Shown: positions 9,101 to 16,375, counted from the first letter of the stretch. The stretch: DNA of 64,000 nt from JANMDU01 sp031418715 (GCA_031418715.1 JANOJL010000048.1:1-64000); one strand, 5' to 3'. The notes: generated by a model from the letters alone, not told the origin. Program-made: numbers and translations.

Positions 9101-11160
9101 GCACCACTGCGCTCAAAATTGATCTTCATAGGCGAGTCAACGGCGATCGAGAAACTACCCTTTACACCCTCATAGTAAAAGCCCGAGCCATCGACGACGA
9201 CAAGCCCATAGATCGTTTGACCGTCTGCATCCATACCATCGGGTACTTTGAGGTAAATATCGCGGCCAGATTCAGAAATGATTTCTGCGCCATCGCTGAG
9301 CAGATGTTGCACCAAATCTCTGGGTGAGCGAATACCGCTATTACCCACAAACCTGTCGCGCAGCTCATCGGGAATAACTTCTTCCCAATCGTTTTGCCCA
9401 ATGCCATGGCGAGTTTCCCATTCGCGGTCTGCTGCTCGCAGGTTGGAAGCAGCATCTTGCTCGATCAGGATGGATTCTTGCTGAGTTGTATTGAGCGCTG
9501 CGTCATTGAGTGTGTTGGCTTGCTCTACGCGCACAGGCGCTTCGCCGAGAACTCTTCCATCGCCTGCCAAGTACTGGCCTGCTTCGTTGCGCGCATAGGT
9601 GATGCCGTTGTCTACAACCGTAGCAGAGATGATTTCACCGTTGCGGCGTGTGGATTGCTGGGTGATATTGCCCAGTGGGTCTTTCTGGGTTGATGCCACT
9701 GTGGTCACGGATTGACCCGACACATCAACTTCGTAGCTGAAGATCGCCAGTGTGGATGATTTGTCGGCTTTGATGATTTCCGAACTGAGATATCGGCCTT
9801 GGGCATCGGTGGTCCATTTGACTTGATCACCGACGGCTACGCCTGCATCTCGCATTGATGTATTAAGGTCGATTTCTGCCACAACTCTATAGTTATGCTG
9901 ACTGACACCGTTTTCGAGAATTTGCGTTGTGTAGGATACCGAAGAAATTGGCGGTTGGTTAGCAGTTACGGATGCAATCGCAGCATTTTGCGTAGGCGTA
10001 GCAGCAATGTCGAATGCAAGATTACTGTTGCCCTGAGTAATTGTCAGCGTTCGTACACCATTGACCGTGTTAACAGAACTTGCATCAAAATCAAGATGTC
10101 CTGCTTCACCCACTAACCAGCCTGTACCGGCTGTTGAATCGCTGTATCTGATCGCCACTCTTTCTGTGATTGGATCTATCCATAGCGTACCCGGATAGTC
10201 TCCTAATAATACGTTCACGCTGATTGGATTGAACGTTGTTTCGTCATCGATAGCGCGTAGTACGCTTCTTATGGAGGCGGTGGATGCGCCAAACATTGCA
10301 CGAGTTATTGCAACGTCCGCATTTGTATCTATCATTACGGACGGGTTGAAGTTGGCAGTATCTTCCGTACGAAGCAGTATTGATGTCAATACGCTGTCAG
10401 AATTTAAAATTTCGCCGTATAACTTGCCGCTTTCAAATGCCTTTAATGGATCGAGTACCGCTAAATTTTGAACAGTGCGACTATCTTTGTAAGAATTAAC
10501 AAAGCTTACTAGATCCTCATAGTTGTACTGTCCCGGGGTACTCGCAGTCACTATAAGATATTGATTTTCGTGCGCTGGATTTCGGTCAAGTAAAAGTGCC
10601 TCACCCTGAGTTACAAAGTCGTATAGCGCCTCAAAACCCGATATCCCATCACCGTCACTATCGCGTTTGCCGGGTCCATATTGGTTATAGACCTTCATGG
10701 CGTAAGCAGCGAATGCTTCCACATTCTGTCCGCTAGAAATAAGACTTTGCCCGAACGGTGTTTCAAATAAACGTTCTAGCGCTAAAACAGCCTTCGTAAT
10801 GTGGGGAACATCGAGATTTTCATGAATCCAACTAGTTCCGACATCGCTGTTCCCGAAGGCTAATGCGGAGTTGACCATGGCTTGTGTCAGATTCCCACTA
10901 ATTAGCCTATTTGTAAATTCTTGCTCGCTAAATCCTGTTGCTAATCCTTGTGCATTTTCCCAAGCTAGGACTGCTTCTGCATATGGTCTAGCCGTACTTC
11001 TGTTTTGGCCAAAATCGTTCTGCGCCACGCCAAGACTTAGTCCGCTAGCACCACCTGCATTTACAATTTTTGTGTATGGCGAAGGCCCTGCTTCAGTTTG
11101 AATTCCAACGCTGTGGTATGCAATTGACAATAAACGATTATGAGATACGGTTAATTTCAT
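193..11160 (-). CDS. Giant RTX-family type I secretion protein, 3655 aa (RTX3)
   Basis: A very large, probably calcium-folded secreted protein. The N-terminus (residues 1-170) has the motif GLSLGVAQNDFGQ at 40-52 and a preceding acidic residue (E23), recalling lysozyme-like domains of secreted effectors. Beta-rich segments follow that resemble YD/Rhs repeats (about 900-1000). Next is the module shared with the two neighbouring paralogues (about 1080-1655), with EF-hand-like loops such as DLDGDGRIS and DANGDGKID. C-terminal to it are a cadherin-like segment, another EF-hand-like region (DTNGDGKFSALDD), several blocks of GGxGxDxUx nonapeptides (about 2190-2350, 2440-2550, 2970-3030, 3200-3410), two VCBS-like repeats (about 2650-2840) and a dystroglycan-type cadherin domain (about 2850-2960). 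The last 100 residues lack repeats, as expected for an uncleaved type I secretion signal. There is no N-terminal signal peptide. It sits directly upstream of hlyD. Function as adhesin or effector is inferred. Confidence 0.85.
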   Translation of the reverse strand: MKLTVSHNRLLSIAYHSVGIQTEAGPSPYTKIVNAGGASGLSLGVAQNDFGQNRSTARPYAEAVLAWENAQGLATGFSEQEFTNRLISGNLTQAMVNSALAFGNSDVGTSWIHENLDVPHITKAVLALERLFETPFGQSLISSGQNVEAFAAYAMKVYNQYGPGKRDSDGDGISGFEALYDFVTQGEALLLDRNPAHENQYLIVTASTPGQYNYEDLVSFVNSYKDSRTVQNLAVLDPLKAFESGKLYGEILNSDSVLTSILLRTEDTANFNPSVMIDTNADVAITRAMFGASTASIRSVLRAIDDETTFNPISVNVLLGDYPGTLWIDPITERVAIRYSDSTAGTGWLVGEAGHLDFDASSVNTVNGVRTLTITQGNSNLAFDIAATPTQNAAIASVTANQPPISSVSYTTQILENGVSQHNYRVVAEIDLNTSMRDAGVAVGDQVKWTTDAQGRYLSSEIIKADKSSTLAIFSYEVDVSGQSVTTVASTQKDPLGNITQQSTRRNGEIISATVVDNGITYARNEAGQYLAGDGRVLGEAPVRVEQANTLNDAALNTTQQESILIEQDAASNLRAADREWETRHGIGQNDWEEVIPDELRDRFVGNSGIRSPRDLVQHLLSDGAEIISESGRDIYLKVPDGMDADGQTIYGLVVVDGSGFYYEGVKGSFSIAVDSPMKINFERSGAFGSIEAVSSNQFDLVFYGDAKDLTQLSQDLLSVGQTIRMTATEAEPSEQTGLTSISRTGANEFQISLSGTSNQSGTFTAYTDDSSISGLTISSLTSVNGQPLSAFNNGIDPSDLEAYGFTWQNIASGNLPDSATAVLAGLNPITLATNGQPTPQVIQTPIQDAAGNIIGYTRDIELSSGLTLSSRFIQVQGSSVPVLVGITETQNLGGDSYGITTYAIAPDSSGNAARTLVSTTERSPITGGFQDTVAFPDGRVAIRTTVGNTTTEVSYSNGLDNISDQALGQISGLVGFVQAVRGGNNLSITASGLNVINSFANPVRTLADGTRVYDFPALNAISTVAGGLSSFASLSNAIRNGDAFDKTYATLSTVNYVNSALITNGLGGSSNLAGILNGGSGTVGVLPALGLIASVKAGDPIGIAQSIGTLLNPGFLTTPLGIFLIGASILQAIFAKQPKAWGVASVTYGEGFDNLKLQVNANGELFGKDRVRDQLTSLIDKTITVPNDPSYGTQAGQTIRVGLQAQIDEINASLPADQRIGLIAQRMPGLAWRASDLSDSGYSLVDIDPLTGAQRYPFRRFDDDGIPFSSNPALYQVDLTDPAQRVKLDEALLQAALRRGAIAPLWEVKTAKLQGDGGQVDAGLSEEERAAKAGYAAKLDAAYAAANPNSTEAKQKRIGRFMPVALDLDGDGRISTSTIAQQNASTGSAGTGVGSGTGGAQPVTFNWDGLNFKKQTGWVNANDGFLVLDRDFNQSVDNGTELLSNPLVADPAKGLRSLATWDANGDGKIDINDPIYKQLKIWQDFNQDGDNTQTAIFNTAAGAQSFTVQDEAVITQNGQTVAVQELRSLESLGISAIDYNNGRYEFSSTPRSNHKGYTPISALNAPHNGQGTSYGSIQTLTLDASNDGIRYTPVGAGIKIDDSSGDSTILITQIQSQQAVFDSLRRLTVQGETIGSANAQLYEDGVPMAWNPANPNGGQGFLRQTVLAYGDAANGVVGLLDNDTWGGLSGQAAGLTISAVDFAGSAGLRSLSLTAEGNVSYELTANFNGVAGFNYTVSNTNGEMATAHVTLNVTAVNDAPVAMVQEDAQRLIYGYRNIAYSYGYYWSSGSDNDGYSTANGVVRADPYYAPYYEYVPPQPIFADLGYGPEIVGYGPEQYIPHLSPIASDKPNTGVIAVSDPDSAISANFQVLQNPTYGRVSLDASTGRWSYEAYRPAGVALGDVDNDRVVDYVNPDNGQVVYSITNEYMGNRYGPDEGSFVDPFVVRVYDGQGGSQDITVNATHYGPPPVVNVASSGGKKPIAIDMDGDGFHFTDVDDSNVFFDVNGDGWKRKIAWTAPGAGGTVDGLLAYDYNGDGKIERFDEISFVPYATNEQTDLAALKAAFDTNGDGKFSALDDKWNQFGVWQDANSNGITDAGEFKGLDALGIREIGLTSDGQFRVINGQTVHGIGSAVKADGSTLAVADVTLRYSNQTQVTQTNTDGSTTTSTVNIPANRRGTEFNGTADKDLVFGTNGNDRFITGAADDVIVDDKGDDLIESGSGDDLIYSGAGNDVINGGAGKDTIFAGAGSDLVFGDGDGADGAAGDDLIMLEDGNDVAFGGGGNDFISGGEGNDAISGNEGADKLFGEGGWDALFGQEGDDEMWGLAGNDLLDGGAGADLLSGGEGADIMQGGAGDDIYEVDNALDQVDETSEGQINAEGQLVWGTGDAGGTDTVRSSIAFDLSAGRSTLIENLTLTGEAAINGTGNVAANLLVGNIAANTLRGLEGNDTLDGGLGADTLIGGTGDDTYVIDNAGDSVVELAGEGIDAVRSRVSTALTDNVENLSLIGINAINGTGNELNNDIRGNAAANILTGGRGNDSLAGGGGNDSYAFARGDGQDTITDNLGQNRLVFGADVAASDLRFSLAGANLVISITQAGQSTSDQITLSNWYLPVNQRAGAQRVSSVQFADGSSVALDETALNHAPILLADTASPTEDTSAIAGNVLSNDTDEDEPLTGRTLRVTNAGTYVGQYGTLTLLANGSYSYVLRSGDADIQGLRQGQSLSDSFAYAVTDDAPFETASVSSSLSITITGSNDGPIVQADVDSSALKEDGLHTATGNVLTNDSDVDAGTVLSVANAGTYQGTYGQLTLQASGEYSFSLNNSSSEVQSLASGQQVADVFTLQTTDGIATVASSLTLNITGTNDIPVLAVTVSAQSATEIVAFELNLPASMFTDVDAGETLSYSVTLANGNPLPSWLSFNPVTRRFSGEPAYEDIGMLAISVKATDSQGASATANFNLTVNQSPELTVTGTAGNDNLRGASRNDLLDGGAGADTMRGGRGDDRYVVDNTADLVTEFFNQGNDSIYSSVNYVTPAHVENLFLTGGTAITATGNELNNVLIANAGNNSLTGGVGQDLLAGWLGNDSLDGGQDADVYQWSQGDGRDTITESSANTGTDTLRFGAGISLDSLVSREFTDSAGNRRLFISVLDADGQERADQGIELALSSTGSSVIERLELSNTNGTFSTFTLNQIKVSTVQTNGGNGNDTLTGSRADDRMDGGNGDDTLYGRSGNDILWGGNAKDKLFGEGGDDLLWGGNGDDWLQGGAGNDLLDGDNGKDTLLAGSGDDKLYGGNDADILDGGAAADLLDGSNGEDQLFAGEGNDKLYGGNDSDVLAAGAGDDIIDGDNGTDIIIAGAGNDSITAGNDGDFIDAGSGNDSIDTSNGADFIAGGKGNDQISAGHDSDVIAFNRGDGQDTFITQDWQSDTVSLGGGIRYADMSLAKIGNDLILRTGGGTSGGDQISFKDWYAGSNKQRNNVSRLQLMTAATGGDYNAGSTDKLLNKQAIQLDFAKLVAAFDAARASNASNANGWIFTSASLNTAYVSGSNTQAIGGDLAWRYATLNSASSQEANYGNLNAAGVRSAMNGMGNMSNWTSNMPTPVNPWIALQAGISLIVEQPTGANPTLTPIIPLTQDQLIMQGLGAQAQATGQARPSWL
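2524..2552 (+). repeat. 29-bp dispersed repeat, copy inside RTX3
   Basis: AGTAGCACTCTGCGCAG followed by a tail ending GTGACGG. It closely matches the copies at 11900, 12005 and 16944 and lies in frame in the cadherin-like part of the giant RTX gene, where it encodes AQSATEIVA. Confidence 0.55.
6199..7935 (-). repeat. Shared RTX internal module, copy 3 (in the full-length gene)
   Basis: About 1.7 kb that is nearly identical in DNA and protein to 16996-18740 and, over most of its length, to 12062-13745. It runs from the LNGGSGTVGVLPALG region to the MAWNPxNPN region. It encodes a hydrophobic glycine/alanine stretch, AWGVASVTYGEGFDNL, and EF-hand-like loops. Beyond the MAWNP end this copy continues into the RTX repeats, whereas the other two copies stop. 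Confidence 0.85.
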
Positions 11161-11184
11161 GATTTTCTGTCTGTGAAATATGTT

Positions 11185-11781
11185 TCAATTCTTCTTAAGA
11201 ACGGGTTTGAGAGAAGATAAATCTCCAACAACTGTTTCTTCAGCACATCTGTGGATTGCTTGGGTAACACCTTTATGGTCCCATACAGCAACATAGTTTT
11301 TTACTTTCTTGCGGCCATCGTATAAAAAATATGAATTTCCCGTTCCCAGGCCGTAGCCAAAACCATCAATGTAAAAGACAACGGTAGCTTTTGATTCGTT
11401 TTGTGTTTGACTTAGATCAAGACGAAAATAATCTTCATGAAAAGTGGTTGAATTACTTTGATTCGAAATATCTATTTCGGGGTACGAAAGTTCAATATTT
11501 CTAATGCTTGAACCATACCGATAGACCATATACCCTACGTTGTTGCTTAAATTTAGAGATGAGCAAAGCGATACTGCTTTCTTATTTTCAAGTCGGCAGG
11601 AAAAAACTATTTTTTCTGATGCATTGCACAATATTGATTTGGTGCGATTTATGGCTTTTGAATTTGGCATCGTGCTACGCGCGAGCTGAGCCATACTCGT
11701 TACGGCAATAAACGAGAAGGCAGCGAAAAGCAGCGATCGCACGGTTTTTGGTATGGATGGCATGGTTGATGTCCTCTTCAA
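11185..11781 (-). CDS. Exported protein of unknown function, 198 aa, candidate partner of RTX3
   Basis: The N-terminus has a basic start (MKRTSTMPSIPKTVR), a hydrophobic core and an AxA-like cleavage region near residue 32, so a Sec signal peptide is likely. The mature part has paired cysteines in CNASEKIVFSCRL and a following SLCSS, then YMVYRYGS and IELSYPEID. I recognise this layout only as a recurring family of exported hypothetical proteins. Its ATG overlaps the stop of the frameshifted RTX gene by 4 nt (ATGA), and it ends 24 nt before the giant RTX start, so it is in the operon. It is visibly richer in A and T than the RTX genes. Because RTX3 starts with a lysozyme-like domain, a periplasmic inhibitor or immunity role is a reasonable hypothesis, but nothing in the sequence proves it. 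Confidence 0.75.
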   Translation of the reverse strand: MKRTSTMPSIPKTVRSLLFAAFSFIAVTSMAQLARSTMPNSKAINRTKSILCNASEKIVFSCRLENKKAVSLCSSLNLSNNVGYMVYRYGSSIRNIELSYPEIDISNQSNSTTFHEDYFRLDLSQTQNESKATVVFYIDGFGYGLGTGNSYFLYDGRKKVKNYVAVWDHKGVTQAIHRCAEETVVGDLSSLKPVLKKN

Positions 11782-14204
11782 TCGATATTCTCTATAAGTT
11801 TTGTTAAGCCAGTAAAGCCAGCCCCGGTAGTTCTGACAGTCAGTGATATCGCTTTACGAGCTTCTGGGTATGGTTTTATGAAGCGTTTTCTCCCTCTCAC
11901 CGTCATAGAATCTGCGCAGCGTGCTATTCTTTTTGTAGTGATTCGTCTGCTCAATCGGTTCAGGCAGCTTTCCTCTGAATTTTTTGAGCGTTTTGAGCTA
12001 TTCCCCGGCATAGAACATGCGCAGAGTGCTATCGATTCAGTAGTTTGTAGATAGGTATTTGGATTGCCCGGATTCCATGCCATCGGCACGCCATCTTCAT
12101 ACAGCAGCGCTCCAGCCGAGCCAATCGTCTCGCCCTGCACCGAGAGCCGGTTCAAGCTGTCAAACACCGCTTGTTGGCTTTGAATCTGCGTGATCAGTAT
12201 TTCACTGTCGCCGCTTGAATCATCAATCTTGATGCCCGCGCCTACAGGCGTGTAGCGGATGCCTTCGTTGCTGGCATCCAGCGTGATCGTCTGGATGCTG
12301 CCGTAGCTCGTGCCTTGGCCGTTGTCGGGTGCGTTTAGTGATGAAATCGGGGTGTAGCCGGGATGGTTATTGCCTAGCGTGCTACTGAATTCGTAGCGTC
12401 CGTTGTTGTAGTCAATCGCGCTGATGCCTAGGCTTTCTAGGCTGCGCAGCTCTTGCACGGTGACTGTTTGGCCATGTTGTGTGATGACTGCCTCATCTTG
12501 CACCGTGAAGCTTTGCGCTCCCGCTGCGGTGTTGAAGATGGCGGTTTGGGTGTTGTCGCCATCTTGGTTGAAGTCTTGCCAGATTTTGAGTTGTTTGTAG
12601 ATGGGATCAAGCGCATCGATTCTTCCATCGCCGTTGGCATCCCAAGTGGCTAGGCTGCGGATGCCTTTGGCGGGGTCGGCCACCAGCGGGTTGCTCAGCA
12701 GCTCTGTGCCGTTGTCTACCGATTGGTTGAAGTCTCGGTCTAAGACGAGGAAGCCGTCGTTGGCGTTGACCCAGCTGGTTTGCTTCTTGAAATTGAGGCC
12801 ATCCCAGTTGAAGCTAACGGGGTTGATTGCATCGGTATCTGATGCGTTTTGCTGAGAAATAGTGGTTTGGCTGATGCGTCCATCGCCATCCAGATCGAGG
12901 GCGACGGGCATGAAGTGGCCCACTCGCTTTTGTTTGGCCTCAACGCTGTTGGGGTTGGCAGCGGCATAGGCGGTATCCAATGCAGCGGCGTAGCCTGCTT
13001 TTGATGCGCGCTCTTCTTCACTCAGGCCTGCGTCTACTGCGCCTGCATCGCCTTGGAGCTTGGCGGTTTTGACTTCCCACAGGGGGGCGATGGCTTGCCT
13101 GCTGTAGGCGCTTTGTAGGAGGGCTTGGTCTAGTTTCACACGCTGGGCAGGGTCGGTCAGGTCAACTTGGTACAGGGCTGAGTTGGAGCTGAACGGCAGG
13201 CCATCGTCGTCAAAGCGGCGGTAGGGGTAGCGCTGCTCTCCTGTCAGTGGGTCAATATCGACTAACTCATAGCCCATGTTGGCTAAGTCAGACGCTCTCC
13301 AACTGAGGCCGGGCATGCGCTGGGCGATCAGGCCGATGCGCTGGTCTGCGGGAAGGCTGGCGTTGATCTCATCGATCTGGGCTTGCAGGCCGATGCGCAC
13401 GGTACTGCCGTCCTGCAATGTGACGGTGCGGTCGATCAAGCCATTCAATTGATCGCGCACACGGTCAACGCCAAAGAGTTCGCCCGAAGCGTTGACTTTG
13501 AGGCGCAGATTGTCAAAGCCCTCGCCGTACGTCACATTGGCCACGCCCCAGGCTTCGGGGTCGTCGGCAAACAGCAGGCTGAGCACGGCAATGCCGATGC
13601 CCCAAGGCGTGAAGGCTTGACCCCACAACAGTGGCCCTAAGCCTTGAATGATGGAGACAGGATCGCCCGTGCGCAGGCCGTTGATCAGACCTAAGTAACC
13701 TAAAGCGCCGACTCCGGCTGCGCCGCCGCTGATCAGGCCTTGCCCAGTGCCGTTGAGGAAAGTGTTCAAACTAGCTGATGCTGTGCCGCTGGTGAAGGCC
13801 AATTGCCCGGCAGCATCAAAGCTGCGGTTGAGCGTGATGTTCAGGTAGTTGACGCTGGACAGGCTGGCGTAAGTTTGGTTGAACGCATCACCGCTTTGGA
13901 TAGCATTGGCCAAGTTGTAAAAGCTGGCCACGCCGCCTGCAATTTGGGCTGCGCCGTTTAAGACGGGGAATTGGTAGGCAAAACTGCCATCAGGCTGCAA
14001 TATAGGCGTGTTGACGCTGTTGAGCAGATTCAGGCCGCTGGCCGCAATAGCGGTGTTGTTGCCGCTTTGGATGGCTTGCACCAAGCCCACTAGCCCGGCA
14101 GAGCGGCCCAGCGCATCGCCCAATTGATCGACAAAGCTGGGAGGTGCAATGGTGGTGCTGCTGATCGGCACGGTGGCGCTGTCTGTGCCATACACGTTGC
14201 GCAC
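11778..14204 (-). CDS. RTX-family protein without RTX repeats, 3' part of a frameshifted gene (RTX2)
   Basis: This is the downstream reading frame of one gene whose upstream part is 14090-16375. A one-base deletion near 14307-14310 separates them; protein similarity continues in this frame upstream of the nominal GTG start, back to about 14308. The part contains the shared module (about 12062-13745) with AWGVANVTYGEGFDNL and EF-hand-like loops such as DANGDGRIDALDP. After MAWNPGNPNTYL the protein leaves the family. The last 80 or so residues are encoded by two copies of the 29-bp repeat and one copy of the 23-bp repeat, are basic and look like junk. It lacks the nonapeptide repeats and type I signal of RTX3. 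It overlaps the next gene by 4 nt. Confidence 0.7.
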   Translation of the reverse strand: MRNVYGTDSATVPISSTTIAPPSFVDQLGDALGRSAGLVGLVQAIQSGNNTAIAASGLNLLNSVNTPILQPDGSFAYQFPVLNGAAQIAGGVASFYNLANAIQSGDAFNQTYASLSSVNYLNITLNRSFDAAGQLAFTSGTASASLNTFLNGTGQGLISGGAAGVGALGYLGLINGLRTGDPVSIIQGLGPLLWGQAFTPWGIGIAVLSLLFADDPEAWGVANVTYGEGFDNLRLKVNASGELFGVDRVRDQLNGLIDRTVTLQDGSTVRIGLQAQIDEINASLPADQRIGLIAQRMPGLSWRASDLANMGYELVDIDPLTGEQRYPYRRFDDDGLPFSSNSALYQVDLTDPAQRVKLDQALLQSAYSRQAIAPLWEVKTAKLQGDAGAVDAGLSEEERASKAGYAAALDTAYAAANPNSVEAKQKRVGHFMPVALDLDGDGRISQTTISQQNASDTDAINPVSFNWDGLNFKKQTSWVNANDGFLVLDRDFNQSVDNGTELLSNPLVADPAKGIRSLATWDANGDGRIDALDPIYKQLKIWQDFNQDGDNTQTAIFNTAAGAQSFTVQDEAVITQHGQTVTVQELRSLESLGISAIDYNNGRYEFSSTLGNNHPGYTPISSLNAPDNGQGTSYGSIQTITLDASNEGIRYTPVGAGIKIDDSSGDSEILITQIQSQQAVFDSLNRLSVQGETIGSAGALLYEDGVPMAWNPGNPNTYLQTTESIALCACSMPGNSSKRSKNSEESCLNRLSRRITTKRIARCADSMTVRGRKRFIKPYPEARKAISLTVRTTGAGFTGLTKLIENID
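11820..11842 (+). repeat. 23-bp direct repeat, copy C
   Basis: AGCCCCGGTAGTTCTGACAG then TCA. It matches 26220-26242 at 20 of 23 positions and 22375-22397 more loosely, all in the same orientation. It lies in the tail of the frameshifted RTX gene. Confidence 0.55.
11900..11928 (-). repeat. 29-bp dispersed repeat
   Basis: Plus-strand CCGTCATAGAATCTGCGCAG and on to GCTATT; that is, AATAGCACGCTGCGCAG when read on the minus strand. It lies in the 3' tail of RTX2. Confidence 0.65.
12005..12033 (-). repeat. 29-bp dispersed repeat at the RTX2 truncation point
   Basis: Plus-strand CCGGCATAGAACATGCGCAG and on to GCTATC. It sits about 25 bp from the point where RTX2 leaves the shared module, the same relation as the copy at 16944 has to RTX1. 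Confidence 0.65.
12062..13745 (-). repeat. Shared RTX internal module, copy 2
   Basis: Repeat of the module at 6199-7935 and 16996-18740. The half nearest the 3' end of the gene is almost identical; the 13540-13745 part is more diverged, with a different hydrophobic stretch (LLWGQAFTPWGIGIAVLSL). The copy ends abruptly after the MAWNPGNPN codons. Confidence 0.8.
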
Positions 14205-16375
14205 CGTGGTGGGCTGGCCTGCCGCGTTGTAGGTGACGAGATTTTCAATACGGGAGACACCCTCATCATCGTAGAAGGTCTCTGTGGTGCGGCTGGATTG
14301 GATGACGGGCGGCCTGCGCTGTTATAGGCGTAGGTGTTGACTGTCTCGGTATTGCCGCTGAGGGTATTGCTACCGGGGATAGTATCGATGCGGGTGGATG
14401 GTGCGCCCGTGGTGTCGATGGATAAGATTTCAGTGCGGCCTGAGGGGAATGTGGTAGTTTGGAGACTAGATTGACCGTCAACATCATCGAAGTAGCGGAC
14501 GCTGCGGGTGTATTGCACCTCGCCTGAGCCGTTTTGAACAACGATGGTTTGGCTGCCGTCGGGCTGAGGAGTTGTGGTGCTGGTTTCGAGGAGGTTGTTT
14601 TGCTGGCCGTATTTTTTGACAATAGTTTCAACCGTGATGAGGCCGGAGGCGCTGGTGGTGTTGCTGGATTCTGTGCGTGAGGCGAGTACGCCGTTGGTGT
14701 AGAGCTTGGTGTCTGTGGTAGTGACTTGATAGCCTGTGCCTGCTTGAGTTTGTATCTCGGTGTACGTCTCGGATACAGGCGATAAGCCCTGCGTGATGCC
14801 TACAAAGCGACTCACGCCTACAACCGCATTCACACCATCCATGTTTTGAATAATGGGGGCGATGTCTATCGTGGTTGTGCGGCCTCTGCCATCCGTCAAA
14901 ATCGTGATGCTATCCAAGTTGTTTTGGAGAGCGTCGTTGGTTGGCACAAATCCCACCTGCATAAAGGGATTGCCTTGCCGCCAAGTACGCTCATAACTTT
15001 GCCCCGCATATTCACCCGTTAATACGTCGCCACTCTCGATTTTTCCGTCCGGTGACAAACCAAAGCGCACAAAATCACCACTGTCTAAAAGCGCATAACT
15101 TTCAGGCTGCAAAACGGAATTAGCCATCGCATCATCGAGTGCCTCACCCGTGTCGTTACTGGACACTCGAACTCCACGGAAACGCAGTATTTGTCGCTTA
15201 ATGTCATCAGACAAGTTCTGCCATGTATCGGACAAAGTATTCGGTGAATCCAGCATCAAAGTGATGATCTTTTTGGTTTGATCGTATAAGGCTTCTCCTC
15301 CCAATGCTCCGCCAATACCCGCAGCAAAAATTACTGCTGCGTGTGCAGCTTGCCCCCACACGGGAATTGCTTGCAATCCGATCGTGGCTGCGCCGACTGC
15401 TTGAGCAGTGATCACGCCAGCTTTAAAGCCAACCGCTAGTTTTGCACCCCAGTCTGCAACGATTCCTGCGGCTTTCACGTTGTCGCCACTGTCGACGGCA
15501 GCTTTTGCTTCGCCGTAGGCGATGGCTGCTCCGATGCCAACGGCGACTGCGCCAGCTCGATTCGCAACGCCTTCTATGAATCCGATAATACGAGCACCAC
15601 TGCTGATACCCGCCATGCCTTCGATGTGTACTGAGGTGCTGGGAACTGAAAGAGAACTTCGTACACCCGATGCGATAGTTTCACCTGAGTAGGTTGTACC
15701 TTTAAAAAGGCTCGTCGAATCAACAGCGGTTATTGTTCTAACTCCGTTGGCATCTAGGACGGAGCTGTAACCCATGTTGCGCACCAGTTCGGCAGAACTG
15801 GCACTCACCATTTTGTTGACTTCTATCAGCGAGCCAGTGCGCTGAAATTCAGCAACATAAATTTCCTTCGGCACTCCGTTGATGTGGGTGACATCTGCAT
15901 TGGACAATAACTTCGGTAGCTCAGTTTGAGCAAATATACGGTCCGCTACCGCGTTGGGCGTTATTGTTCGGACATCTCCTGTTGAACCTTGCGCAAAGCG
16001 CTCGGACGCATTTGCCCAGAGTCCAGTTTTACTGTTGTTTAGAAATTCGTTGGCGGGTGTGTTGCGTATCTCCAGCTTATCAATATCATTGAGACCATGT
16101 GCTGCAGCAACTGCTTGTTTAAATTCAGTATTGGTCAGGAGTTTGAATGATTCAGTTTTGTCCAAAACACGAATGTCTTGACCAGCTTGAACCATTGCTG
16201 CGACCAATGGCGTAGATGCTACGCCACCTACTGAACCCGAATAAAGCACTGTTACCCTGCCGGTGGACTCAACTGAAACTTGCGCTAGAAGCGCACGAAG
16301 TGCTTCGGGTGTTCGATACTGATTTGGATTGTTACGAAGCTGAGTCAATGCCTGTGCTGATGTGAGTGTAGTCAT
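14090..16375 (-). CDS. RTX-family protein, 5' part of a frameshifted gene with a distinct N-terminal domain (RTX2)
   Basis: The N-terminal 250 residues do not resemble those of the other two RTX genes. They contain VLYSGSVGG (43-51), a segment around LWANASERFAQGSTGDV (119-135) and ELPKLLSNADVTHING (152-167), an arrangement that recalls secreted effector domains but which I cannot name. Residues 262-365 are alanine- and glycine-rich helices that could insert in a membrane. After that come YD-like beta segments (FPSGRTEILSIDTTGAP). Real coding ends near codon 689 (about 14309): beyond NTYAYNSAGRP the frame is wrong, while the paralogue reads TAGQPVIATSRR and its counterpart continues in the frame of 11778-14204. 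A good ribosome site, AGGGGAAG, precedes the ATG. It starts 12 nt after the 141-residue gene stops. Confidence 0.75.
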   Translation of the reverse strand: MTTLTSAQALTQLRNNPNQYRTPEALRALLAQVSVESTGRVTVLYSGSVGGVASTPLVAAMVQAGQDIRVLDKTESFKLLTNTEFKQAVAAAHGLNDIDKLEIRNTPANEFLNNSKTGLWANASERFAQGSTGDVRTITPNAVADRIFAQTELPKLLSNADVTHINGVPKEIYVAEFQRTGSLIEVNKMVSASSAELVRNMGYSSVLDANGVRTITAVDSTSLFKGTTYSGETIASGVRSSLSVPSTSVHIEGMAGISSGARIIGFIEGVANRAGAVAVGIGAAIAYGEAKAAVDSGDNVKAAGIVADWGAKLAVGFKAGVITAQAVGAATIGLQAIPVWGQAAHAAVIFAAGIGGALGGEALYDQTKKIITLMLDSPNTLSDTWQNLSDDIKRQILRFRGVRVSSNDTGEALDDAMANSVLQPESYALLDSGDFVRFGLSPDGKIESGDVLTGEYAGQSYERTWRQGNPFMQVGFVPTNDALQNNLDSITILTDGRGRTTTIDIAPIIQNMDGVNAVVGVSRFVGITQGLSPVSETYTEIQTQAGTGYQVTTTDTKLYTNGVLASRTESSNTTSASGLITVETIVKKYGQQNNLLETSTTTPQPDGSQTIVVQNGSGEVQYTRSVRYFDDVDGQSSLQTTTFPSGRTEILSIDTTGAPSTRIDTIPGSNTLSGNTETVNTYAYNSAGRPSSNPAAPQRPSTMMRVSPVLKISSPTTRQASPPRCATCMAQTAPPCRSAAPPLHLPALSINWAMRWAALPG

